Positions 55,860-64,000 of a DNA stretch of 64,000 bases are shown in pieces. Source of the stretch: Sphingobacterium sp. ML3W. GTDB taxonomy: Bacteria > Bacteroidota > Bacteroidia > Sphingobacteriales > Sphingobacteriaceae. The notes under the pieces are model-generated. The model searched no databases and was not told where the DNA came from. It was given only the letters and a program-made list of their open reading frames with translations. Location: assembly GCF_029542085.1 (NCBI RefSeq), contig NZ_CP107036.1, positions 4,898,001 through 4,962,000 on the forward strand, given 5' to 3'. The first letter of the stretch is position 1. Every line of letters begins with the position of its first letter. The position numbers and the translations under genes were made by a program.

Positions 55860-56887
55860 GCTATCATTCTATTTTTTATATCGTCAACTGTACTTGTTGT
55901 GGCATCGCTGGGAATAAACAGTTTGTCAAATGCAGCGAGCGTTGCAAACTCCAGTGTCTCCGTTGGCGAAAGGTTGGAATATAAGCCATAGATCAGACCT
56001 GCCATAAAACAATCTCCACTACCTACTTTATCCAAAATCTCTGCCGAGCGGAATTCCGTTGATTTAATTAAATTATCCGTATCAAATAGGGTAGTATAAT
56101 ATTTTATTCCTTTGGATTCATAGTCAAATCGGAAGGTATTGGCCACATATTGACACAGCGGATTGTTCGCTATGATCTCCTTGCTTGTTTGCTCTGCTTG
56201 CCGTAATAATCCCTCTTCTTCGTATCCCGCTGACTGTGTGATGAACTTACTGTCGAGCTGTGTGCCAAGCATTTGATGTGCAGCCCATATGTTGCCCATA
56301 ATTAGATTACAGTATTTCGCAATCTCTGGCATAATGTCTTTGGGATCCTTGCCATATTTCCAGAGCTTTGAACGGTAATTAAGATCTAAAGACACAAAAA
56401 TTCCTTTTTCTTGAGCCACTTTAACAGCTTCAAGGCAGAGGTCGGCAATGTCTGCATTGATCGCAGGACAGATCGCAGAGAAATGGAACCATTGAACATC
56501 CGAAAATGTTTGATCCCAGTCTATACTGCCTACTTTGAGGCTAGCAAATGAGGAGTTGGCCCGGTCATAGATTACCCCTGCGTTTTTCAGGTCCTTTCCT
56601 TTAGGTAGGTAATAAATTCCTAGCCTATCTCCCGTCCATTGCATGGGAGAGGTGTCTATATTTTTTCGTTTTAAATAGAGATCAATTGCTTCACAGATTG
56701 CATTTTGAGGAATGGCCGATAGATAAGACGAGGGCACTCCCCAAAGTGCCAGTGCAGTCGCCACATTTAATTCTGCTCCTCCAATATAGAAGGGTAGTTG
56801 ATGCTGTTCAATCCAATCCTGCTCTATGTCTGGACAGATCCGCAGCAACAATTCTCCAAAGCTTAATACTTTACCTTGCATTTTCAT
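55856..56887 (-). CDS. kdgK: 2-keto-3-deoxygluconate kinase (PfkB family)
   Basis: This 343-residue sugar kinase is predicted to phosphorylate KDG to KDPG. PfkB features are the N-terminal GELLLRICPD and FYIGGAELNVATALALWG, and the C-terminal ATP/anion-hole motif DKVGSGDCFMAGLIYGLYS with the catalytic Asp. Placement between uxaC and eda fixes the substrate as KDG with good probability. The start shares one base with the uxaC stop (TAATG); a second ATG two codons later is possible. Confidence 0.9.
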   Translation of the reverse strand: MKMQGKVLSFGELLLRICPDIEQDWIEQHQLPFYIGGAELNVATALALWGVPSSYLSAIPQNAICEAIDLYLKRKNIDTSPMQWTGDRLGIYYLPKGKDLKNAGVIYDRANSSFASLKVGSIDWDQTFSDVQWFHFSAICPAINADIADLCLEAVKVAQEKGIFVSLDLNYRSKLWKYGKDPKDIMPEIAKYCNLIMGNIWAAHQMLGTQLDSKFITQSAGYEEEGLLRQAEQTSKEIIANNPLCQYVANTFRFDYESKGIKYYTTLFDTDNLIKSTEFRSAEILDKVGSGDCFMAGLIYGLYSNLSPTETLEFATLAAFDKLFIPSDATTSTVDDIKNRMIA

Positions 56888-58287
56888 TAAAATTCAAAAT
56901 ATTCTTTTGCATTATTATAGCTGATATCCTGTACAATTTTTCCTACCCACTGGATATCATTTGGGATTTCGCCATTTTCGATATCCTGTCCGAAGATGTT
57001 ACAGAGTAATCTCCTAAAATATTCATGCCGTGGAAAGGAAAGGAAGCTTCTAGAATCAGTCAACATACCAACAAATCGACTTAACAGGCCCATATTTGAT
57101 AAGGTATTGATTTGTTTTGTCATGCCATCTTTTTGATCCAAAAACCACCAAGCCGAACCAAACTGTATTTTCCCTTTTACGGAACCATCATTGAAATTTC
57201 CAATCATTGTCGCAAAGAGTTCATTGTCTGCAGGATTCAGATTGTATAAGATTGTCTTGGTCAGTTTATTCTCATTATCTAATTTATTCAAAAATTTTGA
57301 CAAAGCGCGCCCTTGACTGAAATCACCAATCGAGTCCCAGCCTGTATCTGGACCGATCAAACGGTGCATGCGGGCATTGTTGTTGCGCAGTGGACCAATA
57401 TGATACTGTTGCACCCAGCCCTTTTCATAATCCCATTCGGCAAAATAGATCAACATAGCCGATTTGAATTTTAGATTCTCAGTAGGACTAATTTCTTTTT
57501 CACTTCTGATCTTACCGAATATATCTTTAATCTCCTGTTCCGTATAATCCTCTGCATAAATTTGCTCTAACCCGTGGTCAGAAACCTTACAACCATTGGC
57601 AGCAAAGAAATCATGTCTCGATTTCAATGCATTCAGGTAGTCTTGTAAATTACTGATTTGCCGATTGCTTACCCTTTCAAGTTCGTCAATATACTGATTG
57701 AGCGCTGCGATGTTGTCCGCATACAGGGCTTTATCTGGACGGAATGCCGGAAGCATTTTGAAAGATTCCTTTTCTTGGGCAAACTGTTGATGATATTGGA
57801 GGCTATCGATCGGGTCATCGGTTGTACAGACGACCTCCACATTCATCATCCGAAGCAGCCCGCGTACGGAATGACTGTCTTGTTGTAGTTTGGCTTGCGT
57901 GTCTGCATATATTTTGGATGCGGTTTTGGGAGAAAGCAAATCCGTTATACCAAAATAGCGCTGCAGCTCAAGATGGGTCCAATGATGAAGTGGATTCCGT
58001 AATGTATAAGGAACAGTTTCGGCCCATTTGATGAATTTTTCTTCATCCGATGCGTCTCCAGTAATATAGCGCTCATTGACCCCATTTGCTCGCATAGCCC
58101 GCCACTTGTAATGGTCTCCATGAAGCCAGGCTTGACTGATGTTGTCAAACTTGATATCGTTGGCTATTTGCTCTGGAATCAAGTGGTTATGGTAATCAAT
58201 GATGGGTAGATCTTTTGAATAATTGTGGTACAGCTCTTCTGCTGTTTTGTTGTTTAATAAAAAATTCTCGTCTAAAAAAGCTTTCAT
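56887..58287 (-). CDS. uxaC: Uronate (glucuronate) isomerase
   Basis: This 466-residue enzyme of the amidohydrolase-like fold interconverts D-glucuronate and D-fructuronate (or galacturonate and tagaturonate). Typical motifs are LPIIDYHNHLIPEQIANDI (metal-type His-x-His near residue 33), HWTHLELQRYFGITDLL, GCKVSDHGLE and QYHIGPLRNNNARMHRLIGP, then GWDSIGDF. The C-terminus has MLTDSRSFLSFPRHEYFRRL. It is the first gene of the uxaC-kdgK-eda-exuT unit. Reductase and dehydratase steps (uxuB/uxuA or uxaB/uxaA) are not in this window and must be elsewhere. Confidence 0.95.
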   Translation of the reverse strand: MKAFLDENFLLNNKTAEELYHNYSKDLPIIDYHNHLIPEQIANDIKFDNISQAWLHGDHYKWRAMRANGVNERYITGDASDEEKFIKWAETVPYTLRNPLHHWTHLELQRYFGITDLLSPKTASKIYADTQAKLQQDSHSVRGLLRMMNVEVVCTTDDPIDSLQYHQQFAQEKESFKMLPAFRPDKALYADNIAALNQYIDELERVSNRQISNLQDYLNALKSRHDFFAANGCKVSDHGLEQIYAEDYTEQEIKDIFGKIRSEKEISPTENLKFKSAMLIYFAEWDYEKGWVQQYHIGPLRNNNARMHRLIGPDTGWDSIGDFSQGRALSKFLNKLDNENKLTKTILYNLNPADNELFATMIGNFNDGSVKGKIQFGSAWWFLDQKDGMTKQINTLSNMGLLSRFVGMLTDSRSFLSFPRHEYFRRLLCNIFGQDIENGEIPNDIQWVGKIVQDISYNNAKEYFEF

Positions 58288-58601
58288 ATATATAATTTAT
58301 AAGCTTGTATTCCATTTTACTACAGTACCGTTTTTGCGATTACAAAGCATCATAACTTTCGCTGTTGAGACGAAAGGAAAGAAAAATTGCAAAAGAGTTG
58401 AAAGTTTGGTCGTCCGCATTTCAAACTGTTTAATTGGTCAATGAAATTACCAATATTAAAGCCTTAGTTAAAGGAAATTGATTAAAATAAATGCGCAAAC
58501 GTTATCGGGGATTGTATTTGGGATCCAATTATTTTAGATGTGCCTCCCGATTTATCTGAAATCAGGCAGAATGGTTATATTTGCTCATCAAATTTCTAAA
58601 C
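58288..58601. other. Intergenic region between uxaC and murF
   Basis: This 314-bp region separates two divergent genes. It holds no ORF I would support. TATATTTG at 58576-58583 fits a -7 element for murF, 18 bp before its ATG, but no good -33 is seen. GCGCAAACGTTATCG (58493-58507) resembles a degenerate LacI-family operator centred on CG. No convincing promoter for uxaC was recognised. Confidence 0.5.
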
Positions 58602-59903
58602 ATGGACATTCAATCGCTATATCAGATTTATAAACAGTATCCAAATATTACAACAGATACACGTAAAATTGAGAAGAATAGTATATTCTTTGCACTGAAA
58701 GGCGCAAATTTCAACGGGAATACCTTTGCGGAACAGGCTCTTGAAATCGGAGCGAGGTATGTTGTCATTGATGAGGAAATTTATAAAAAAGGTGAACAGT
58801 ATATCCTGGTTGAAGATGTGTTGACAACATTACAGGGACTGGCAAATTATCATCGGAAACAGCTAAATATTCCCGTTATCGGTATAACAGGAACGAATGG
58901 AAAGACAACAACAAAGGAATTATTATATTCGGTTGTCTCTCAGAAATATAAGACCTATGCCACAAAGGGGAATCTAAATAATCATATTGGCGTTCCTTTG
59001 ACCTTGTTGGCCATTGATGCAACTATCGAAGTTGCCATTATAGAAATGGGGGCAAATCATCTCGGAGAAATAGCCTTTTTATGCGCAATCGCTGAACCGA
59101 CACATGGATTGATCTCCAATGTGGGGAAGGCACATCTGGAGGGATTTGGTTCTTTTGAAGGTGTTAAGAAAACAAAAGGGGAACTATACGATTGGCTTCA
59201 GGATCATCAAGGAACACTTTTTTTGCAGGGGGATAACCCACATCTTGGCGAAATTGCAGCAGCCCGTCAAATTGCTGAAATTGTGACTTACGGATTTTCA
59301 GAGAGTAATGATGTCATCGGTAAATTGATGAAAGCAAATCCGTTATTGCAGATTTCCTGGAAGACAAAAGAAGATCCACAGACCTATGTGATAGATACAC
59401 AACTTACAGGTTCATACAATACAGAAAACTTTTTAGCCGCTATTGCAGTGGGCCTACATTTCAATATCTCTCCGCAGGAAATCAATTCAGGGATTGAAAG
59501 TTATACGCCGACCAACAATCGCTCGCAGATCATGAAAACAGCGCAAAATACAGTGATCTGTGATTATTATAATGCCAATGCAACGAGTATGGCTGCTGCA
59601 TTGGATAATATTCGGATTATTGAGGCCGATAAGAAGGCGGTTATCTTGGGGGATATGTTTGAACTTGGAGCAGAATCTTTCGAAGAACATCGGAAAATCG
59701 TGGATAATGTAAGAAGTATGTTCGCTGATCGTAAGATTTTTGTCGGAAAGGCATTTTTTGAACATAGAAATGATGATGCCGAGTTTTATGAAACGACCAT
59801 AGAAGCGAAGGTTGCCTTGCAAGAAAAACCGATTATTGGAGCTACAGTATTATTAAAAGCTTCCCGTGGTATGGCTTTTGAAAATCTGATAGACATACTG
59901 TAA
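58602..59903 (+). CDS. murF: UDP-N-acetylmuramoyl-tripeptide--D-alanyl-D-alanine ligase
   Basis: This 433-residue cytoplasmic Mur ligase adds D-Ala-D-Ala to the UDP-MurNAc-tripeptide in peptidoglycan synthesis. The ATP loop is GTNGKTTTKE (residues 97-106). Other motifs are ATKGNLNNHIGVPLTLLAI, VAIIEMGANHLGEIAFLC and the third-domain region NTVICDYYNANATSMAAALD, then AVILGDMFELG. ATG 58602 is used. It stands alone, away from the dcw cluster. Confidence 0.94.
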   Translation: MDIQSLYQIYKQYPNITTDTRKIEKNSIFFALKGANFNGNTFAEQALEIGARYVVIDEEIYKKGEQYILVEDVLTTLQGLANYHRKQLNIPVIGITGTNGKTTTKELLYSVVSQKYKTYATKGNLNNHIGVPLTLLAIDATIEVAIIEMGANHLGEIAFLCAIAEPTHGLISNVGKAHLEGFGSFEGVKKTKGELYDWLQDHQGTLFLQGDNPHLGEIAAARQIAEIVTYGFSESNDVIGKLMKANPLLQISWKTKEDPQTYVIDTQLTGSYNTENFLAAIAVGLHFNISPQEINSGIESYTPTNNRSQIMKTAQNTVICDYYNANATSMAAALDNIRIIEADKKAVILGDMFELGAESFEEHRKIVDNVRSMFADRKIFVGKAFFEHRNDDAEFYETTIEAKVALQEKPIIGATVLLKASRGMAFENLIDIL

Positions 59904-59939
59904 GTTCCTTTTATTTTTCTTAGGGTCAACCAGGTATTA

Positions 59940-59960
59940 AGGTTGGACTTTGTCCGACCT
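59940..59960 (+). other. Hairpin downstream of murF
   Basis: AGGTTGGAC and GTCCGACCT pair over 9 bp (one G-U) around TTT, 37 bp after the murF stop. There is no T run, so a terminator role is uncertain. The rest of 59904-60145 shows only a likely truA promoter. Confidence 0.35.
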
Positions 59961-60128
59961 ACCAGCGCAATGTTTTCATGCTGTGTGTACTTAAAAGGGG
60001 CACTTAATGCGGACGCAAGATGGTAAGTTAAATCTAAAAGCGACTTAAGTTTTGTCATGTGAGGATTAAATATTGACCAAAATGAGCAAAATAGTCCTTC
60101 GGGGAAATGTAGCTCATTTGGAAAAATG

Positions 60129-60136
60129 TACCTTTG
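60129..60136 (+). promoter_or_regulatory. truA -7 element
   Basis: TACCTTTG matches the -7 consensus and lies 9 nt before the truA ATG, so a very short leader is predicted. No clear TTTG is found 19-21 bp upstream. Confidence 0.45.
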
Positions 60137-60145
60137 TATCGTATA

Positions 60146-60901
60146 ATGGACAAAAAACGTTTTTTTTTAGAAATAGCCTACTTTGGGCAATCATATCATG
60201 GCTGGCAGGTTCAAAACAATGCAATTTCTGTACAGGAAGTATTGAATGGTGCTTTGGAGACCTTGTTACGTGAGCCTATCGAGACTACCGGAGCAGGAAG
60301 GACAGATACCGGTGTACATGCGAAGCAATTGTATGCTCATTTTGATGCAGCTCCTGTAGGGATATTAGCAAAACCAGAGCGTTTTATTCATTCACTTAAT
60401 GCCCTATTACCTTTTGATGTTGCGGTTAAAAGATTGATTGAAGTTGCCGATGATGCACATGCCCGATTCGATGCGACGCATAGATCTTATGAGTATCGCC
60501 TTCATTTCCATAAGGATCCGTTTATTTATCCCTATTCTTGTTTCATGCGCGACCGTCCTGATGTCGATAAAATGAACGAAGCTGCCCAGTTTTTGTTGGG
60601 TAGGCAAGATTTTGAATGTTTTAGCAAGTCTCATACGCAAGTGTTTACAAATATTTGTGATATTCGTAGAGCAGAATGGTTATGGCATAACGAGCAGGAT
60701 CTCGTTTTTCATATTACCGCTGATCGTTTTTTGCGCAATATGGTTCGTGCTATTGTGGGAACTTCGTTGGAGATCGGACTGAAGGGTAAACCAGCGTCCT
60801 TTATGCAAGAAGTGATCAAGAGCAAAAGCCGTGGCAAGGCAGGTGTGTCTGTCCCTGCACATGGATTGTATTTAACAGAAGTAGCGTACCCTTATATATA
60901 A
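60146..60901 (+). CDS. truA: tRNA pseudouridine(38-40) synthase
   Basis: This 251-residue enzyme makes pseudouridine at positions 38-40 in the anticodon arm of tRNAs. The catalytic Asp54 is in TTGAGRTDTGVHAKQ. Other family landmarks are FFLEIAYFGQSYHGWQVQNN, HARFDATHRSYEYRLHF and FLRNMVRAIVGTSLEIGLKG. ATG 60146 is preferred to the TTG at 60134, which lies in the -7 element. The ABC exporter gene starts 8 bp after its stop. Confidence 0.94.
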   Translation: MDKKRFFLEIAYFGQSYHGWQVQNNAISVQEVLNGALETLLREPIETTGAGRTDTGVHAKQLYAHFDAAPVGILAKPERFIHSLNALLPFDVAVKRLIEVADDAHARFDATHRSYEYRLHFHKDPFIYPYSCFMRDRPDVDKMNEAAQFLLGRQDFECFSKSHTQVFTNICDIRRAEWLWHNEQDLVFHITADRFLRNMVRAIVGTSLEIGLKGKPASFMQEVIKSKSRGKAGVSVPAHGLYLTEVAYPYI

Positions 60902-60909
60902 ATATTAAC

Positions 60910-62673
60910 GTGAGTCAAGATAAAATAACAGGTAAAACATACGATGTCAATTTGTTGCGACGCATGAGTCGCTATATGCGACCCTATCATGTTGCATTTT
61001 GGATATCGGTCGTTTTAACGATCCTATTGGCGGCTGTAGCGCCGGCCCTACCTATGCTCATCCAGCATACACTAGACAATTATATCTTGAACTTTGACAC
61101 TGGCGGACTGTCTTATATGCTGATTGCCATGCTTGCATTGGTCATCGTGCAGACCTTAATCCGTTATTATCATACCCTGATGACAAATACCCTGGGGCAG
61201 TCTGTTATCAAGGATATTCGAATCCAGGTCTTTAATCATATTGTGCAGTTACGCCTTAAGTATTTTGATCGGACAGCCTTAGGAAAGCTGATTACACGGA
61301 CGATATCGGATCTGGAAACACTTTCCAATATCTTCTCTGAGGGACTGATTCAGATTATTGGTGATCTATTACAATTGGCTGTGATATTAGGGGTAATGTT
61401 CTACTCGGATTGGAAATTGACGCTAATCGTGCTTATCCCTATGCCGTTGATGGTCGCCGCAACCTATGTATTTAAAGAAGCGATGAAAGCCGCCTTTATA
61501 GATGTCAGAAAATGGGTGTCTAATTTAAATACGTTTTTGCAGGAACATATTACAGGAGTTGGGATTATCCAATATTTTGCACGCGAAAAGCAGGAGATGG
61601 ATAAATTTAAGGAGATCAATGCACAGCATAGGAATGCTCATATCCGTACCAATTGGTACTTCTCTATCTTTTTTCCTGTTCTGGAAATCATCATGGCTAT
61701 TTCACTCGGCCTGTTGGTTTGGTTTGGAGCGAAACAGATTATGGGTGACGTGATTTCACCTGGTGTGGTTGTTGCCTTTATTATGTATATCAACATGATT
61801 TTTCGGCCTATTCGTGAGCTTATCGATAAATTCAATACACTTCAAATGGGTATGGTTAGCGCTGAACGTATTTTTGAGGTTCTTGATACGGACGAGATGA
61901 CGCCTAATTTGGGTACTTTAAAGCCTGATCATATCAAAGGAGAAATTACTTTTAAGCATGTTTGGTTTGCCTATAATGATGAGAGTTGGGTATTAAGAGA
62001 TGTGAATTTTAGAGTACAACCCGGTGAAACATTGGCTTTAGTTGGAGCTACGGGAGCCGGAAAATCATCGACTATTAATATCCTGAGCCGATTTTACGAA
62101 GTCAATAAGGGGGAAATCTTACTAGATGGCGTAAATATTCGCGATTATGATCTTGATTATTTAAGAAATACTATTGCAACGGTGTTACAAGATGTGTTTC
62201 TGTTCTCAGATACTGTCATCAATAATATTACATTAGGTGATCCTTCAATTTCTAGAGAACAGGTCATTGAGGCAGCAAAAGAAGTGGGAGCACATGATTT
62301 TATTATGCGACTTCCGGGTGGATACGATTATGATGTCAGGGAAAGGGGAGCTACACTGTCAGCAGGGCAGGCACAATTAATTTCCTTTATTCGGGCATTA
62401 GTGCATGATCCTAGAATTCTGGTCTTGGATGAAGCGACTTCTTCCGTTGATACTGAAACCGAGGAAATGATCCAGAGTGCCATTGACAATTTAATGCGGG
62501 GACGGACATCCATTGTCATTGCCCACCGCTTGTCCACCATTCAAAAGGCAGACAAGATCATCGTGTTGGATAAAGGTGAAATTAAGGAAATCGGAACACA
62601 TCAAGAGCTTTTGTCTTTTGATGGTTACTATAAAAAGCTATACGATCTACAGTTCCATTCCGCAGGAATTTAG
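60910..62673 (+). CDS. ABC exporter, fused permease/ATPase (MsbA-like)
   Basis: The 587-residue half-transporter should work as a dimer in the inner membrane. Six transmembrane helices occupy about 25-320. The ATPase part has Walker A GATGAGKSS (about 379-387), a Q-loop in TVLQDVFLFSD, the signature LSAGQ (483-487), Walker B ILVLDEATSS with Glu508, and the H-loop IVIAHRLST. The signature has Ala where LSGGQ is usual, a tolerated variant. The substrate is unknown; lipids or drugs are typical for the group. The start codon is GTG, 8 bp after truA. Confidence 0.9.
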   Translation: MSQDKITGKTYDVNLLRRMSRYMRPYHVAFWISVVLTILLAAVAPALPMLIQHTLDNYILNFDTGGLSYMLIAMLALVIVQTLIRYYHTLMTNTLGQSVIKDIRIQVFNHIVQLRLKYFDRTALGKLITRTISDLETLSNIFSEGLIQIIGDLLQLAVILGVMFYSDWKLTLIVLIPMPLMVAATYVFKEAMKAAFIDVRKWVSNLNTFLQEHITGVGIIQYFAREKQEMDKFKEINAQHRNAHIRTNWYFSIFFPVLEIIMAISLGLLVWFGAKQIMGDVISPGVVVAFIMYINMIFRPIRELIDKFNTLQMGMVSAERIFEVLDTDEMTPNLGTLKPDHIKGEITFKHVWFAYNDESWVLRDVNFRVQPGETLALVGATGAGKSSTINILSRFYEVNKGEILLDGVNIRDYDLDYLRNTIATVLQDVFLFSDTVINNITLGDPSISREQVIEAAKEVGAHDFIMRLPGGYDYDVRERGATLSAGQAQLISFIRALVHDPRILVLDEATSSVDTETEEMIQSAIDNLMRGRTSIVIAHRLSTIQKADKIIVLDKGEIKEIGTHQELLSFDGYYKKLYDLQFHSAGI

Positions 62674-62676
62674 TCG

Positions 62677-63195
62677 TTAAACGACACTCTCTTTGGGGAT
62701 GGTCTCTTCGTCTTCGATATGTGTATTCGCTTTGATTTCTGATCCTCGACCCACGAGTACATTGGCTCCAATGGAGACATTTGGGCCAACGTTTACAAAG
62801 TCCTCAATGATGGTGTTGCTTTCAATGACTGCCGAACCTGAAATGATACAATGATTGCCAATCTGTACATCTGGGGCTATCGTTGCTCCAGGAAGAATGA
62901 TACAGCCTTCACCAATTTCAGCTCTTTTTGAAACATAGGCTTTAGGGTGGATTAAGGATTGAAAATTCCATTCTGGATTTTCAGAGACAATTCTTTCGCG
63001 GAGCCCAGGGTTTTTAACGGCAACAAAGAAATTTTCTGCAGCATCTTTAACCTGATGGTGGAGTTGGACCTCATAGTCAAATACATCCTCTATCAACAAA
63101 GATTTGTCAATAAGGCCGCCGATTTCGATATCTAAATCCTCCGCAACATCTACCGCAGTTTTTGCATGTGCTGTTGCTCCATATATGTATAGCAT
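62677..63195 (-). CDS. NeuD/PglD-like sugar O- or N-acyltransferase
   Basis: The 172-residue protein has an N-terminal Rossmann-like part (LYIYGATAHAKTAVDVAEDL) and a left-handed beta-helix of hexapeptide repeats (GEGCIILPGATIAPDVQIGN, then HCIISGSAVIESNTIIEDFV). This is the layout of acyl-CoA-dependent transferases that modify sialic acid or UDP-sugars (NeuD, PglD). The catalytic His is expected in the NHCIIS or following repeat. The length is slightly short for the family (about 200-210). TATCTTTG on the minus strand at 63220-63213 may be its -7 element. It is convergent with the ABC exporter. Confidence 0.83.
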   Translation of the reverse strand: MLYIYGATAHAKTAVDVAEDLDIEIGGLIDKSLLIEDVFDYEVQLHHQVKDAAENFFVAVKNPGLRERIVSENPEWNFQSLIHPKAYVSKRAEIGEGCIILPGATIAPDVQIGNHCIISGSAVIESNTIIEDFVNVGPNVSIGANVLVGRGSEIKANTHIEDEETIPKESVV

Positions 63196-63478
63196 GATCT
63201 TTTAATTTTGTGCAAAGATAGTGCTTTCTGAAAAGAACTCCATGAGCTAGCTCGCATCAATAGTGGAATAGTGAATCGGGGTCGGTATTGGATTCGTACA
63301 CAGTATAGTGGGCATTCCACTGCCGCAAAGAATGAGTTTGGAGTAAATTATAAGTGACTTAAAGATCAAAGGGCATGTTTTATCTACCAAAAGTTGCAAC
63401 AAAATAGCCCTTTCGATTGTTCTGATTTCTAAATAGAAAGAAAGCTTATTATATTTGTTGATATACAAAAATTAAAAT

Positions 63479-63961
63479 ATGATTCAACGTATCCAAACTG
63501 TTTATTTATTAGTGGCAGGATTAGTTATATTCGGCTTGTTTTTATTCCCTTATGTAAATTACAGTGATTTAGTCGGTTTGGGAAAGAATGTGAAGGTGAC
63601 AGGTGTTTATGGTGTTGCGGCCGGACAGCCGGTGCATGAAGGTGGTTTTGGTTATATCCTACAGACCATCGTGACAGCCCTATTGGGATTGCTCCCGATC
63701 TTCACGATCTTCAAGTTTAAACAGCGTAAGGTACAGCTTCTGCTGATATGGGTAGAGATTGTTGCGATTATCTTTTTCGCGATTTGGCTCTATTCTTCGG
63801 CAAGTACACATCTCACTACTGTTAATCAATTTTTGGGAGCAGGTAATATTGGGGTAGGTTTCTTTTTGCTGCCGATATCAATTATTTTCTGTGCGCTAGC
63901 ATTAGGTGGAGTGCGTCGGGATGAAAAATTGATTCGCTCAGCTGATCGTTTGCGTGCATAA
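63479..63961 (+). CDS. DUF4293 family membrane protein
   Basis: The 160-residue protein has four hydrophobic helices and the start MIQRIQTVYLLVAGLVIFGL, which is characteristic of DUF4293 proteins of Bacteroidota. The first and second helices are separated by a roughly 35-residue non-cytoplasmic loop. The function is unknown. TATATTTG at 63450-63457 is a probable -7 element, 21 bp before the ATG. The 283 bp upstream (63196-63478) show nothing else but promoters. Confidence 0.82.
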   Translation: MIQRIQTVYLLVAGLVIFGLFLFPYVNYSDLVGLGKNVKVTGVYGVAAGQPVHEGGFGYILQTIVTALLGLLPIFTIFKFKQRKVQLLLIWVEIVAIIFFAIWLYSSASTHLTTVNQFLGAGNIGVGFFLLPISIIFCALALGGVRRDEKLIRSADRLRA

Positions 63962-63984
63962 TTTTATTTAAATAGATTTTTAAT

Positions 63985-64000
63985 ATGGAAAGCCACGGTT
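63985..64000 (+). CDS. Possible start of the next gene (5 codons)
   Basis: ATG at 63985 opens a frame reading MESHG up to the window edge, 23 bp after the DUF4293 stop. Too little is visible to name it. Confidence 0.3.

Noticed and set aside
61900..62673. LSAGQ instead of LSGGQ in the ABC exporter signature.
   Set aside because: Ala at this position occurs in many working ABC exporters; not a sign of inactivity.
1..64000. Search for CRISPR arrays, restriction-modification, toxin-antitoxin, retron or phage-defence genes.
   Set aside because: No regularly spaced long repeats and no matching proteins were seen; the gene content is metabolic, envelope and housekeeping.

Overview
The window reads as a chromosomal segment from a Bacteroidota bacterium, most likely Sphingobacteriaceae and Sphingobacterium-like. 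This rests on a SusC/SusD pair, an ECF sigma/FecR pair, promoters of the TTTG-N19-TAnnTTTG type, almost no Shine-Dalgarno signals, and a 14-gene complex I operon with a very short NuoG. The genus is an inference from gene content; no database was searched.

Layout. 1-884 is the 3' end of a TPR protein gene, closed by a strong terminator. 1004-13864 is a complete nuoABCDEFGHIJKLMN operon (respiratory complex I) with a clear promoter before it and a terminator after it. 13991-17318 holds a DUF5686 outer-membrane protein and an enoyl-CoA hydratase. 17560-34977 is a carbohydrate-utilisation locus: an AraC regulator divergent from a sugar/H+ symporter, then a DUF5107-TPR protein, a secreted GH2 glycosidase, an ECF sigma factor, a FecR anti-sigma factor, an STN-containing SusC, a SusD and a DUF1735/F5-8C surface lipoprotein. 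34978-35758 is a gene-poor stretch with decayed coding remnants and an 11-bp periodic repeat. It ends at a tRNA-Glu gene.

35941-49412 is mostly housekeeping and envelope: a phosphopantetheinyl transferase, dCTP deaminase, a metallo-beta-lactamase-fold lipase-like enzyme, a glycosyltransferase, an MprF-like aminoacyl-phosphatidylglycerol synthase paired with an AcvB/VirJ-like hydrolase, a luciferase-like oxidoreductase, MiaE, RlmN, ComF, VanZ, and a PadR-PspC stress operon. 49550-51970 is a large outer-membrane beta-barrel receptor. 52050-58287, on the minus strand, is a hexuronate module (uxaC-kdgK-eda-exuT) followed by gapN. It takes up uronate, isomerises it, phosphorylates KDG, cleaves KDPG and oxidises the resulting glyceraldehyde-3-phosphate with NADP. 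58602-63961 carries murF, truA, an ABC exporter, a NeuD-type acyltransferase and a DUF4293 membrane protein. Another gene may begin at 63985.

The most interesting points are regulatory. Two 17-bp direct repeats exactly 21 bp apart lie between the AraC gene and its divergent transporter. A palindrome covers the -33 element of the padR promoter. Several promoters sit so close to start codons that leaderless mRNAs are predicted. The mprF/acvB-like pair resembles the lpiA-acvB arrangement of alphaproteobacteria. I found no CRISPR array, no intact insertion sequence and no clear new defence system.
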